Assembly (NCBI GenBank): GCA_910585235.1
Contig: CAJUCM010000024.1
Location: 1 to 22,190, forward strand
Reading direction: 5' to 3'
Source: an uncultured Christensenella sp.
GTDB lineage: Bacteria; Bacillota; Clostridia; Christensenellales; Borkfalkiaceae
DNA length: 22,190 nt
Part shown: positions 8,786 through 13,728 of the stretch, piece by piece
How positions within the stretch are numbered: the stretch's first letter is position 1
Layout: each line of letters starts with the position of its first letter
Made by a program: the position numbers and the translations under genes
The notes under the pieces: generated by a model
Database searches by the model: none
What the model was told of the DNA's origin: nothing
What the model saw: the letters and a program-made list of their open reading frames with translations, nothing else

Positions 8786-9867
8786 TCCTTGTCCCCGTCT
8801 CCGTCGTTTTCTTTATCGGTCGGTTTTTCGGGAGGAGATCCTGACTTTTTCTTCTCCTTTTGCTGTTGTTTGATTTTTTTGAGTTCCTCTTTGGAGGGAC
8901 GGGGAGGATATTTGCTCCCGAACATATTGATCTTACTGAAATAGGGCTCGTCGTTTTTATAGGGCGTCAGATAGTTCGTGATCCCGCAGGGATCCCCCTT
9001 TTTGCTCCCGACGAAACTCCCCTCTTGGATAAAGTTGAAGATCATAAGCAGCATGCAAGCCGCGATCCCCAATCCCACCATGAGAATGGAAAAGAGGTGC
9101 GACCAGGGCACTCCGCCCTTATTGAGAATAAATTCGGAATCTCTGAGCGGTTCCATGACCGTGCGCACCGCGCCGTACCAGACGAAATACAGACAGGTCG
9201 CAAGCCCGTTCGGCTTTTTCTTCCGATACCACATAAAGGTGAACAGCAACGCCCAGCCGATCAGATTGAAGAGCATTTCATAGAAGAAAAAGGCGTAGTG
9301 CCAGGTAGCGTTCGGATCGGAAAAGGACTTTACGCCGAAGTAGCCGTGTAAATTGCTGATGGGCACCGCGAACGGAAACCACTGCAACGCGGGATTCTCT
9401 ACGACGCCGCCGTAAACTTCCGCATTGAAAAAGTTGCCCCATCTGCCCATTGCCTGCGCGATGAGGATATTGACGACGACGCAGTCCGCCGCCCGCAGGA
9501 AATTGACTTTTTTGATACGGCACACGACGTAACCCGCGCCCACGCCGCCGATGACGCCGCCCGTGATCGACATACCGCCGTTGCGGAAATCGAAGAACCG
9601 CGCGATTCCGAGGTTTTCGTCCGTCAGACAGGAGAACAGCCTTGCGCCGACGATCGCCGTCGGAATGCAGACGATAAACAAAAGAAAAATAAAGTCGGGC
9701 GACATATTCCGCCGCTTCATGAGAAGCGCGGAAAGCGTCGCTGCGACCAGCATACCCGCCACGATGCAGAGGGCGTAATAATAAATTTCAAGACCGAAGA
9801 TATAAATTCCCCGACCGTCGGGACAGACCCCGAACAGCGGATTCTTCGCAAGAAGCGACAGCGACAT
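8782..9867 (-). CDS. lgt: Prolipoprotein diacylglyceryl transferase, with C-terminal extension
   Basis: A 361-residue integral membrane enzyme that moves diacylglycerol from phosphatidylglycerol to the lipobox cysteine of prolipoproteins. The Lgt signature is clear at 141-150 (GRWGNFFNAE, with the essential Arg at 142), and a second conserved arginine lies in AVRTVMEPLRDSEF. About seven membrane helices are visible up to residue ~280. The usual xHGG element reads ITGG (T102 replaces His). A hydrophilic tail of about 80 residues follows, ending in a Lys-rich run and an acidic Asp/Gly/Glu end. Many Lgt proteins stop shortly after the last helix, so the tail is notable. The ribosome-binding site is AAGGGGA. 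It heads the operon lgt-pncB-orf-lspA-rluD-pyrR. Confidence 0.94.
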   Translation of the reverse strand: MSLSLLAKNPLFGVCPDGRGIYIFGLEIYYYALCIVAGMLVAATLSALLMKRRNMSPDFIFLLFIVCIPTAIVGARLFSCLTDENLGIARFFDFRNGGMSITGGVIGGVGAGYVVCRIKKVNFLRAADCVVVNILIAQAMGRWGNFFNAEVYGGVVENPALQWFPFAVPISNLHGYFGVKSFSDPNATWHYAFFFYEMLFNLIGWALLFTFMWYRKKKPNGLATCLYFVWYGAVRTVMEPLRDSEFILNKGGVPWSHLFSILMVGLGIAACMLLMIFNFIQEGSFVGSKKGDPCGITNYLTPYKNDEPYFSKINMFGSKYPPRPSKEELKKIKQQQKEKKKSGSPPEKPTDKENDGDGDKE

Positions 9868-9896
9868 AGCAAGTCCCCTTATAATGACTTTCTCTT

Positions 9897-9926
9897 ATTA
9901 TAGCACTCCGAACAAAGAAAAGTCAA
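9897..9926 (-). promoter_or_regulatory. Sigma-A promoter of the lgt operon
   Basis: On the minus strand a -35 TTGACT (9921-9926), an 18-base spacer and an extended -10 (TGCTATAAT; hexamer 9897-9902). The transcription start is predicted near 9890, giving a leader of about 22 bases with AAGGGGA before the lgt ATG. The -35 lies inside the 3' arm of the preceding terminator hairpin. Confidence 0.8.
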
Positions 9927-9944
9927 CCTCGTAGGGTTGACTTT
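9913..9944 (-). terminator. Intrinsic terminator after folT
   Basis: A perfect 10-bp inverted repeat (9919-9928 with 9935-9944; plus arm aaagtcaacc) has a six-base loop. On the minus strand it is followed by the T-rich stretch TTTCTTTG. It closes the folT transcription unit 37 bases after the folT stop. It shares sequence with the lgt -35 element. Confidence 0.78.
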
Positions 9945-9980
9945 ATCATATTTTTATGAAATCTTAAGAAACGGCGGAAC

Positions 9981-10637
9981 TTACTCGAATCTGAGGCACA
10001 GCGGCTTAATGGCTTTGAGAACGGGTACGATCGCAAAGAGCAAGGCATAATTTGCAAGGCTGTTCCATATCTGCCCCAGAATAAAGAAGCGGATGAGGAG
10101 ATAATAGAAGTACGTCTGTTTTCCGCCGAAGCGCTCCTCGAACGCCGCCAGAACGTTCTTGGGCATATACAGCTTTAACCCGATATAGTACATTCCCGTG
10201 CTGTTGATCGCCACCGAACAGATCAAAAACGTCGCAATGCAGATAAGCGCAAGTTTCACATAGATGCTTCCCTTAAACCGCATGGGAAGATACATGATGA
10301 GACCCGAAACGAGCGCCATCGTCGCACAGGAGAGCGCGACCCACCAGTAATAGGGAAAGCCCATGCTGTTCACGAGGTACCCGATCCCGTCGCCTAAAAA
10401 CACTGCGGCGAAACCGAACACGGGTCCTATCATGATCCCCGCAAGCACGGACGATACGATCGTAAACGAAAACTGCACCGTCGCGAACTTGATCTCGAAC
10501 ATGTTCGTTGCAATACACAGCGCCGCGATGACGGCGATATACGCAACTTTCTTTGCCACGGTCTTATCCGCCAGAACAGGCGAGAAAAAGAACCTTTTCC
10601 AGACGGAAACTTCCGTCCCAGACTGCGATCCGGACAT
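9981..10637 (-). CDS. folT: ECF transporter substrate-binding (S) component, folate type FolT
   Basis: A 218-residue membrane protein with about six hydrophobic helices from residue ~30 onward. It is the S component of an energy-coupling-factor importer; the shared EcfA/A'/T module would be encoded elsewhere. The pattern TVQFSFTIVSSVLAGIMIGPVFGFAAVFLGDGIGYL (given here as landmarks at ~53-88) is the S-component fold of the FolT group. The decisive evidence for folate is the THF riboswitch directly upstream. The ATG at 10635-10637 is chosen because GGGAGG lies nine bases upstream, in the 3' arm of the riboswitch's terminator-like hairpin. It is a single-gene unit with its own terminator. The substrate could be folate, 5-formyl-THF or a related pterin. 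Confidence 0.88.
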   Translation of the reverse strand: MSGSQSGTEVSVWKRFFFSPVLADKTVAKKVAYIAVIAALCIATNMFEIKFATVQFSFTIVSSVLAGIMIGPVFGFAAVFLGDGIGYLVNSMGFPYYWWVALSCATMALVSGLIMYLPMRFKGSIYVKLALICIATFLICSVAINSTGMYYIGLKLYMPKNVLAAFEERFGGKQTYFYYLLIRFFILGQIWNSLANYALLFAIVPVLKAIKPLCLRFE

Positions 10638-10640
10638 AAT

Positions 10641-10670
10641 AAAAAACCTCCCGTAATAGAGAGGTCCGCT
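10641..10670 (-). promoter_or_regulatory. folT riboswitch expression platform: terminator / SD-sequestering hairpin
   Basis: On the minus strand ACCUCUC (10659-10665) pairs with GGGAGGU (10646-10652) around a six-base loop and is followed by six U. It therefore looks like an intrinsic terminator. Its 3' arm also carries the folT Shine-Dalgarno GGGAGG, nine bases before the ATG. Just 5' of it, AGCGGAC (10664-10670) is perfectly complementary to GUCCGCU (10702-10708) at the 3' edge of the aptamer and could form the competing structure. Confidence 0.75.
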
Positions 10671-10701
10671 TGAAAATGCGCCGATGAGATTTGCGCGTGT
10701 G

Positions 10702-10794
10702 AGCGGACGCGCTTCGGCACCGCAGGAAAAATCCTTTCGTTTGCAGACAACGTCCCGTTCTGCAACACTTAACGCGCCTCAGCTACTCTACGCT
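10702..10794 (-). ncRNA. Tetrahydrofolate (THF) riboswitch aptamer
   Basis: Read on the minus strand, the element has the landmarks of the THF (folT-type) aptamer: AGAGUAG, then GCGUUAAGUG, a GGGAcGU loop, ACGAA, GCGGUG and CGUCCGCU in order. P1 is AGCG (10791-10794) with CGCU (10702-10705). P2 is GCUGAGGC with GCCGAAGC, three plus three pairs around tandem G-A mismatches. P3 is UUGCAGA with UCUGCAA. P4 is AGGA/UCCU with a U-rich loop. The known pseudoknot is also present: GGACG in the P3 loop complements CGUCC near the 3' end. The aptamer begins within a few bases of the predicted transcription start. Binding of reduced folate should stabilise P1 and repress folT. Confidence 0.93.
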
Positions 10795-10798
10795 TTGG

Positions 10799-10827
10799 AT
10801 CATAACATATCTGCGGAAAAAAAGCAA
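10799..10827 (-). promoter_or_regulatory. Sigma-A promoter of folT
   Basis: On the minus strand TTGCTT (10822-10827), a 17-base spacer and TATGAT (10799-10804) preceded by TGT (extended -10). The predicted start at ~10792 coincides with the first base pair of the riboswitch, so the leader is essentially all aptamer plus expression platform. Confidence 0.75.
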
Positions 10828-10870
10828 ATAAAATTACATACTTTTCTGAAAAAATAAAGATACTTTGATT

Positions 10871-11560
10871 ATGGTACTCGTAACAATCAGAACGGCGATC
10901 ATTTTTATCGTATTGTTGATTATCATGCGCCTCATGGGCAAACGGCAGATCGGGGAAATGCAGCCCTTTGAACTCGTCATCACGCTGCTCATTGCGGAGC
11001 TTGCGTGCATTCCCATGGCGGACGTCTCCATTCCCCTCCTGTACGGGATCATTTCCGTTCTCACGATCTTCGTCCTGCACGAGATCATGACGCTTCTCGA
11101 CTTAAAACTCAAACCGCTCAAATCCTTTATCAGCGGAAAACCGAGCGTCGTCGTAAACAAAAACGGAATCGACGACTATCAGCTCAAACGCAACAATCTC
11201 GACGTTTCCGACCTCATCGAATCGCTCCGGACGGCGGGGTACTTTTCGCTCGACGCAGTAGATTATGCTCTTTACGAAGCGAACGGCACCTTTTCGGCGC
11301 TTCCCAAACAGGACTACGAGCAGATGCAGACCTCCCTGCCGATCGTCATGATCGACAACGGAAAATACGATCAAAAGAACCTCGAAATCACGGGACTCGA
11401 ACAGTCCTTTTTCGACGGGATCTTAAAAGAACAGAACGTTAAAAACGTAAAAGACGTCCTCGTGCTCACCGCGGACGGCACGGGAAAAATTTATCTGCAA
11501 GTCAAAAAACACAAGTTTTCCACCTTCAACGTGGCGTATCCGGGAGGCAAGTCATGGTAA
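10871..11560 (+). CDS. DUF421 (YetF-like) membrane protein
   Basis: A 229-residue protein of the DUF421/YetF family. It opens with hydrophobic helices (~3-22, 34-50, 53-75), and the conserved MRLMGKRQIGEMQPFELVITLL element lies between and into the second helix. A soluble domain follows with the family features KPSVVVNKNGI and DLIESLRTAGYFSLDAVDYALYE, and a second repeat around residue 145 (LPIVMIDNG). The biochemical role of the family is not established; some members are linked to spore or stress functions. The ATG at 10871 is preferred over the in-frame TTG at 10865 because it gives the usual family start; no strong Shine-Dalgarno is visible for either. It is divergent from folT and overlaps the DUF4363 gene by seven bases. 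Confidence 0.85.
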   Translation: MVLVTIRTAIIFIVLLIIMRLMGKRQIGEMQPFELVITLLIAELACIPMADVSIPLLYGIISVLTIFVLHEIMTLLDLKLKPLKSFISGKPSVVVNKNGIDDYQLKRNNLDVSDLIESLRTAGYFSLDAVDYALYEANGTFSALPKQDYEQMQTSLPIVMIDNGKYDQKNLEITGLEQSFFDGILKEQNVKNVKDVLVLTADGTGKIYLQVKKHKFSTFNVAYPGGKSW

Positions 11561-11931
11561 AATCCCTCTCTGCGATCCTCGCCTCGCTCGTGCTTTTACT
11601 TGGCGCGGCGCTCTTTGAATGGTTCTACGTCGGCGACCAGTTCGACTCGTTCAAAGAGGAAGTAGAGACGCTCGCTCTGAAAGCGGAGGCGGAGGAAGCG
11701 AATATCGAGGATGCGAAAGCCGTGCAGTCCTCCTGGGAACGGCGCAAAGAAAAACTGCACGTCTGGATCCCGCACAACGACATTGCCCGCATTGACGAAT
11801 ATCTGGCGGAGGCGGTGCGGCTCGTCGGGGAAAAGCAGTACGCTTTCGCCGTTTCAAAGCTCGAAATTATTCTGCACCTCACAGAATGCCTCCCCGATAC
11901 CTACCGTCCCGCCATCGAAAATATCCTGTGA
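11554..11931 (+). CDS. DUF4363 family protein
   Basis: A 125-residue protein with one N-terminal membrane helix or uncleaved signal (~5-27, LSAILASLVLLLGAALFEWF). A helical extracytoplasmic or periplasm-facing domain follows, with a coiled-coil stretch (~32-60) and the family-like HNDIARIDEYLAEAVRLVGE segment. DUF4363 genes are frequent partners of DUF421 genes in Clostridia, and the seven-base overlap here supports a joint function that remains unknown. The ribosome-binding site GGGAGG lies inside the end of the DUF421 gene, about six bases before the ATG. Confidence 0.82.
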   Translation: MVKSLSAILASLVLLLGAALFEWFYVGDQFDSFKEEVETLALKAEAEEANIEDAKAVQSSWERRKEKLHVWIPHNDIARIDEYLAEAVRLVGEKQYAFAVSKLEIILHLTECLPDTYRPAIENIL

Positions 11932-11978
11932 TTCACGGTTCACCGCATAATTAACGGGAGACGGCGCAAACTGTTACT

Positions 11979-12122
11979 ATGAAAAAATCCAAATCCAAGA
12001 AGAAAACAAACCAAAAAAGCGCGGCTAACCTCCGTTTTCCGCACAACCCCCACTATTCCATGATCTATCCCAGCTCCCAGAAAAGGGACGACGAGGATAT
12101 TACGACGAGCAACGAGTCGTAA
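11979..12122 (+). CDS. Small basic hypothetical protein (47 aa)
   Basis: A short ORF reading MKKSKSKKKTNQKS, continuing with a middle containing FPHNPHYSMIYPSSQKRD and ending in acidic/polar residues. It is strongly basic at the N-terminus and has no membrane segment. I do not recognise it. Support comes from its position 47 bases after DUF4363 on the same strand, the absence of another gene in this stretch, and a strong hairpin directly after its stop. Against it, the nearest Shine-Dalgarno-like GGGAG (11956-11960) is too far (18 bases) to be ideal, so it could be non-coding. Confidence 0.45.
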   Translation: MKKSKSKKKTNQKSAANLRFPHNPHYSMIYPSSQKRDDEDITTSNES

Positions 12123-12160
12123 AAAAGATAACGCGGGCGCACAGTACTGTGCGCCCGCGT
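12121..12160 (-). terminator. Intrinsic terminator between convergent units
   Basis: A perfect 30-base palindrome at 12131-12160 (acgcgggcgcacag, ta, then its complement) forms a very GC-rich hairpin. On the minus strand it is followed by TTATC and six T, making it a good terminator for the CotF-like pair ending at 12175. On the plus strand it lies 8 bases after the 47-aa ORF but lacks a T tract, so termination there is less certain. Confidence 0.85.
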
Positions 12161-12174
12161 GATTCATTGCGGAT

Positions 12175-12468
12175 TCAACCCGCGTTGACTTCTTTTAAGA
12201 CCTTGGAAAAAATCTGCGTCTTCTGATCGATCATCGGCTTTTCGGCGGGCTGTACGTCATAGTACCCGCGGGCGAGCATCTGCTCGAACACGCTGAACTG
12301 CGTATCCGCGCTCGACGAATAGTTTTTGAGGATCTCTTTACGGAACGCTTTACAGCTCCCCTCCATGACCGCCGCGGAATAGTACGACATGAGTAATTTT
12401 TCCGCTTCGAGCATATCCTGCAACGCGTCTTTTTCTTTCAGAGTCGTATCTTTTTTGGATAATTTCAT
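12175..12468 (-). CDS. CotF-like spore coat protein
   Basis: A 97-residue all-helical protein resembling the CotF/ferritin-like coat family: DMLEAEKLLMSYYSAAVMEGSCKAFRKEIL, then a spacer, then FSVFEQMLARGYYDVQPAEK. The 'GYY-V-PA' ending of the last helix is typical of CotF-domain proteins, which are small coat components in Bacillus and Clostridia. The start ATG overlaps the stop of the upstream 64-residue gene by one base, so the two are translated together, probably as partners. It is followed by a strong terminator 15 bases downstream. Confidence 0.8.
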   Translation of the reverse strand: MKLSKKDTTLKEKDALQDMLEAEKLLMSYYSAAVMEGSCKAFRKEILKNYSSSADTQFSVFEQMLARGYYDVQPAEKPMIDQKTQIFSKVLKEVNAG

Positions 12469-12662
12469 TATTTTTTTCCTCCCAAAAGCGAAAATAACGC
12501 GGAAAAACGCTGTGCGTGCGCGTCCGCAATGCGGTTCATCTCTTCGGCAAGTGCCACGTCCGTCAGCGTGTTTGCATACACTCTCGCCTTTTTGCAGGCG
12601 ATCTCCTCTCCCGTGAGAATCTGCGAAAGTACGTCGATGTCCTTCGCGGTCAACTGATTCAT
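12468..12662 (-). CDS. Small CotF/ferritin-like partner protein
   Basis: A 64-residue helical protein (MNQLTAKDIDVLSQILTGEE, then KKARVYANTLTDVALAEEMNRIADAHAQRF). The pattern is a single ferritin-like half: an acidic helix with EE, then a helix carrying E and H residues in AEEMNRIADAHAQRF. Small proteins of this kind precede CotF-like genes in many Clostridia. The ribosome-binding site is excellent (GGGAGGA, eight T, ATG), but it lies in the 3' arm of the hairpin that terminates nth. The protein is therefore expected to be expressed from a promoter inside that hairpin or by readthrough. Its function as a coat component is inferred. Confidence 0.75.
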   Translation of the reverse strand: MNQLTAKDIDVLSQILTGEEIACKKARVYANTLTDVALAEEMNRIADAHAQRFSALFSLLGGKK

Positions 12663-12703
12663 AAAAAAAATCCTCCCTCGGCTCTGTTATCGCCGAAGGA
12701 GGG
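12663..12703 (-). terminator. Intrinsic terminator after nth, overlapping the coat operon leader
   Basis: On the plus strand 12671-12682 pairs with 12692-12703 (12 positions, one mismatch and one G-T) around a nine-base loop. On the minus strand eight T follow (12663-12670) and end exactly at the next ATG. The hairpin contains the Shine-Dalgarno of the 64-residue coat gene. Confidence 0.8.
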
Positions 12704-12714
12704 ATTTTTTATAC
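12686..12714 (-). promoter_or_regulatory. Possible SigF/SigG-type promoter of the CotF-like pair
   Basis: On the minus strand GTATA (12710-12714) is followed after 15 bases by GGCGATAAC (12686-12694). This resembles the forespore sigma-F pattern GYATA-N15-GGnRAYAMT, with one mismatch at the final T. A start about eight bases downstream would remove the 5' arm of the terminator and leave the Shine-Dalgarno free. The match is by eye and the elements are short. Confidence 0.4.
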
Positions 12715-12718
12715 GCGG

Positions 12719-13339
12719 TCAAGAGAGAAAACGGCGCGGACACATCTGTTTGAGCGCGCATCCGTCGCAATCCGGTCTCTGCGAACGGCACACTTTTCTG
12801 CCGTGCCATATCAGCCAATGGTGTGCTTTCGACCACTGCTCTCTCGGAATGACTTTTTTCAGCTCTTCTTCCACCTTTTCGGGTGTGTTCGCCGAGGCAA
12901 GCCCCAGTCGGCGCGAAACGCGGAAAACGTGCGTATCGACGGCGATTGCGTCTCCCCCGAACGCAACGGCATAGACGACGTTCGCCGTCTTCTGTCCCAC
13001 GCCCGCAAGCGTTCTCAGCTCCTCGAACGAGGACGGCACTTCGCCTCCGAATTTTTCTAAAATATCATGCGAAGCGGATAAAATATGCGCCGCTTTGTTG
13101 CGGTAGAATCCGCAGGAGAAGATATATTTTTCAAGTTCTTCGGGGCGGAGCGCTATCATTTTTTCGGGCGTGTTATACGCTTTGAAAAGCACCTCCGTCA
13201 CCTTGTTCACGCGCTCGTCCGTACACTGCGCGGAGAGAATGACGGCGACTAAAAGTTCGTACGGCGAATCGTAGCGGAGCGCGGGCTTCGCGTCGGGATA
13301 GAGCCGTTCGAGTTCCGAAAGTATTTCGTTGGTATCCAT
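12719..13339 (-). CDS. nth: Endonuclease III
   Basis: A 206-residue DNA glycosylase/AP-lyase that removes oxidised pyrimidines. The helix-hairpin-helix LAGVGQKTANVV gives the catalytic lysine K117, and the catalytic aspartate is D135 in AVDTHVFRV. The [4Fe-4S] ligands C184, C191, C194 and C200 have the canonical C-x6-C-x2-C-x5-C spacing. The open frame extends upstream to 13450, but the start MDTNEILSELERLYPDAKPA at 13337-13339 gives the normal family length. The upstream sequence also overlaps a terminator and the nth promoter, so it is not coding. No conventional Shine-Dalgarno precedes this ATG, and the -10 box ends seven bases before it, so the mRNA is probably leaderless. Confidence 0.94.
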   Translation of the reverse strand: MDTNEILSELERLYPDAKPALRYDSPYELLVAVILSAQCTDERVNKVTEVLFKAYNTPEKMIALRPEELEKYIFSCGFYRNKAAHILSASHDILEKFGGEVPSSFEELRTLAGVGQKTANVVYAVAFGGDAIAVDTHVFRVSRRLGLASANTPEKVEEELKKVIPREQWSKAHHWLIWHGRKVCRSQRPDCDGCALKQMCPRRFLS

Positions 13340-13346
13340 ACACCCG

Positions 13347-13375
13347 ATTATACCGCCTTTTTCTGAAAATTTCAA
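13347..13375 (-). promoter_or_regulatory. Sigma-A promoter of nth
   Basis: On the minus strand TTGAAA (13370-13375), a 17-base spacer and TATAAT (13347-13352). Seven bases separate the -10 from the nth ATG, placing the transcription start at or one base before the start codon. Confidence 0.82.
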
Positions 13376-13406
13376 GCGGATTTCGGCGGAAGATTTTTTG
13401 CCCGCG

Positions 13407-13440
13407 AAAAAAAATCCCGCGCGACAACGCCGCGCGGGAT
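13407..13440 (-). terminator. Intrinsic terminator after the DUF3343 gene
   Basis: A perfect 10-bp stem (13414-13423 with 13431-13440; plus arm atcccgcgcg) has a seven-base loop. It is followed on the minus strand by seven T (13407-13413). It starts 16 bases after the DUF3343 stop and sits directly upstream of the nth promoter, isolating the two units. Confidence 0.88.
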
Positions 13441-13456
13441 CCCGAAACAAAAATAA

Positions 13457-13699
13457 TTATATATAAGCGTAGCCGAAGCCGTTCTTTTTCATAAATCCCG
13501 CAAACGAGCCGTAACTGCGCCTCGAAAGAACGTTCCTCGCGCGGGGCAGAAACGTCTCCTCGAACCGTGCGGACAGCCCGCACCCGACGCCCGCCTCTTT
13601 GGGTGTGGACATCGCCGACGCGGGAGCGCCGCTTCCGCGCAGATCGGTAAGAAACGCGAGCGTCTCCGACCTCGACTTGAAAACCGCAAGCATCGTCAT
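13457..13699 (-). CDS. DUF3343 protein (putative Se/S carrier-like)
   Basis: An 80-residue protein of the DUF3343 family, sometimes named putative Se/S carrier. Its single conserved cysteine, C40 in AGVGCGLSARF, sits in the position expected for a (per)sulfide or selenide carrier, after an N-terminal beta-alpha unit (MLAVFKSRSETLAFLTDL). Family members commonly neighbour class V cysteine desulfurase or selenocysteine lyase-like genes, and here one is divergently adjacent with 29 bases between. The start at 13697-13699 is supported by GGGGA five to six bases upstream; an internal ATG at residue 3 fits less well. The carrier role is inferred from the family name and context, not proven. Confidence 0.82.
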   Translation of the reverse strand: MTMLAVFKSRSETLAFLTDLRGSGAPASAMSTPKEAGVGCGLSARFEETFLPRARNVLSRRSYGSFAGFMKKNGFGYAYI

Positions 13700-13717
13700 A
13701 AAATTCCCCTACCTTCG

Positions 13718-13724
13718 TATAATA
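13718..13724. promoter_or_regulatory. Shared -10 region between DUF3343 and the desulfurase gene
   Basis: The 29-base divergent intergenic region contains TATAAT on plus (13718-13723) and the overlapping TATTAT on minus (13719-13724). No convincing -35 is visible for either direction. On plus, five bases separate the box from the ATG, so a transcript from it would be leaderless. Confidence 0.45.
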
Positions 13725-13728
13725 AAAC

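Noticed and set aside
10871..12122. A clear sigma-A promoter for the DUF421 unit in the folT/DUF421 intergenic region.
   Set aside because: I looked for plus-strand -35/-10 pairs between 10795 and 10870 and found only weak partial matches, so none is reported.
13340..13450. A 37-codon N-terminal extension of nth.
   Set aside because: The extension spans the DUF3343 terminator and the nth promoter, and Nth proteins normally begin at MDTNEIL-type sequence.
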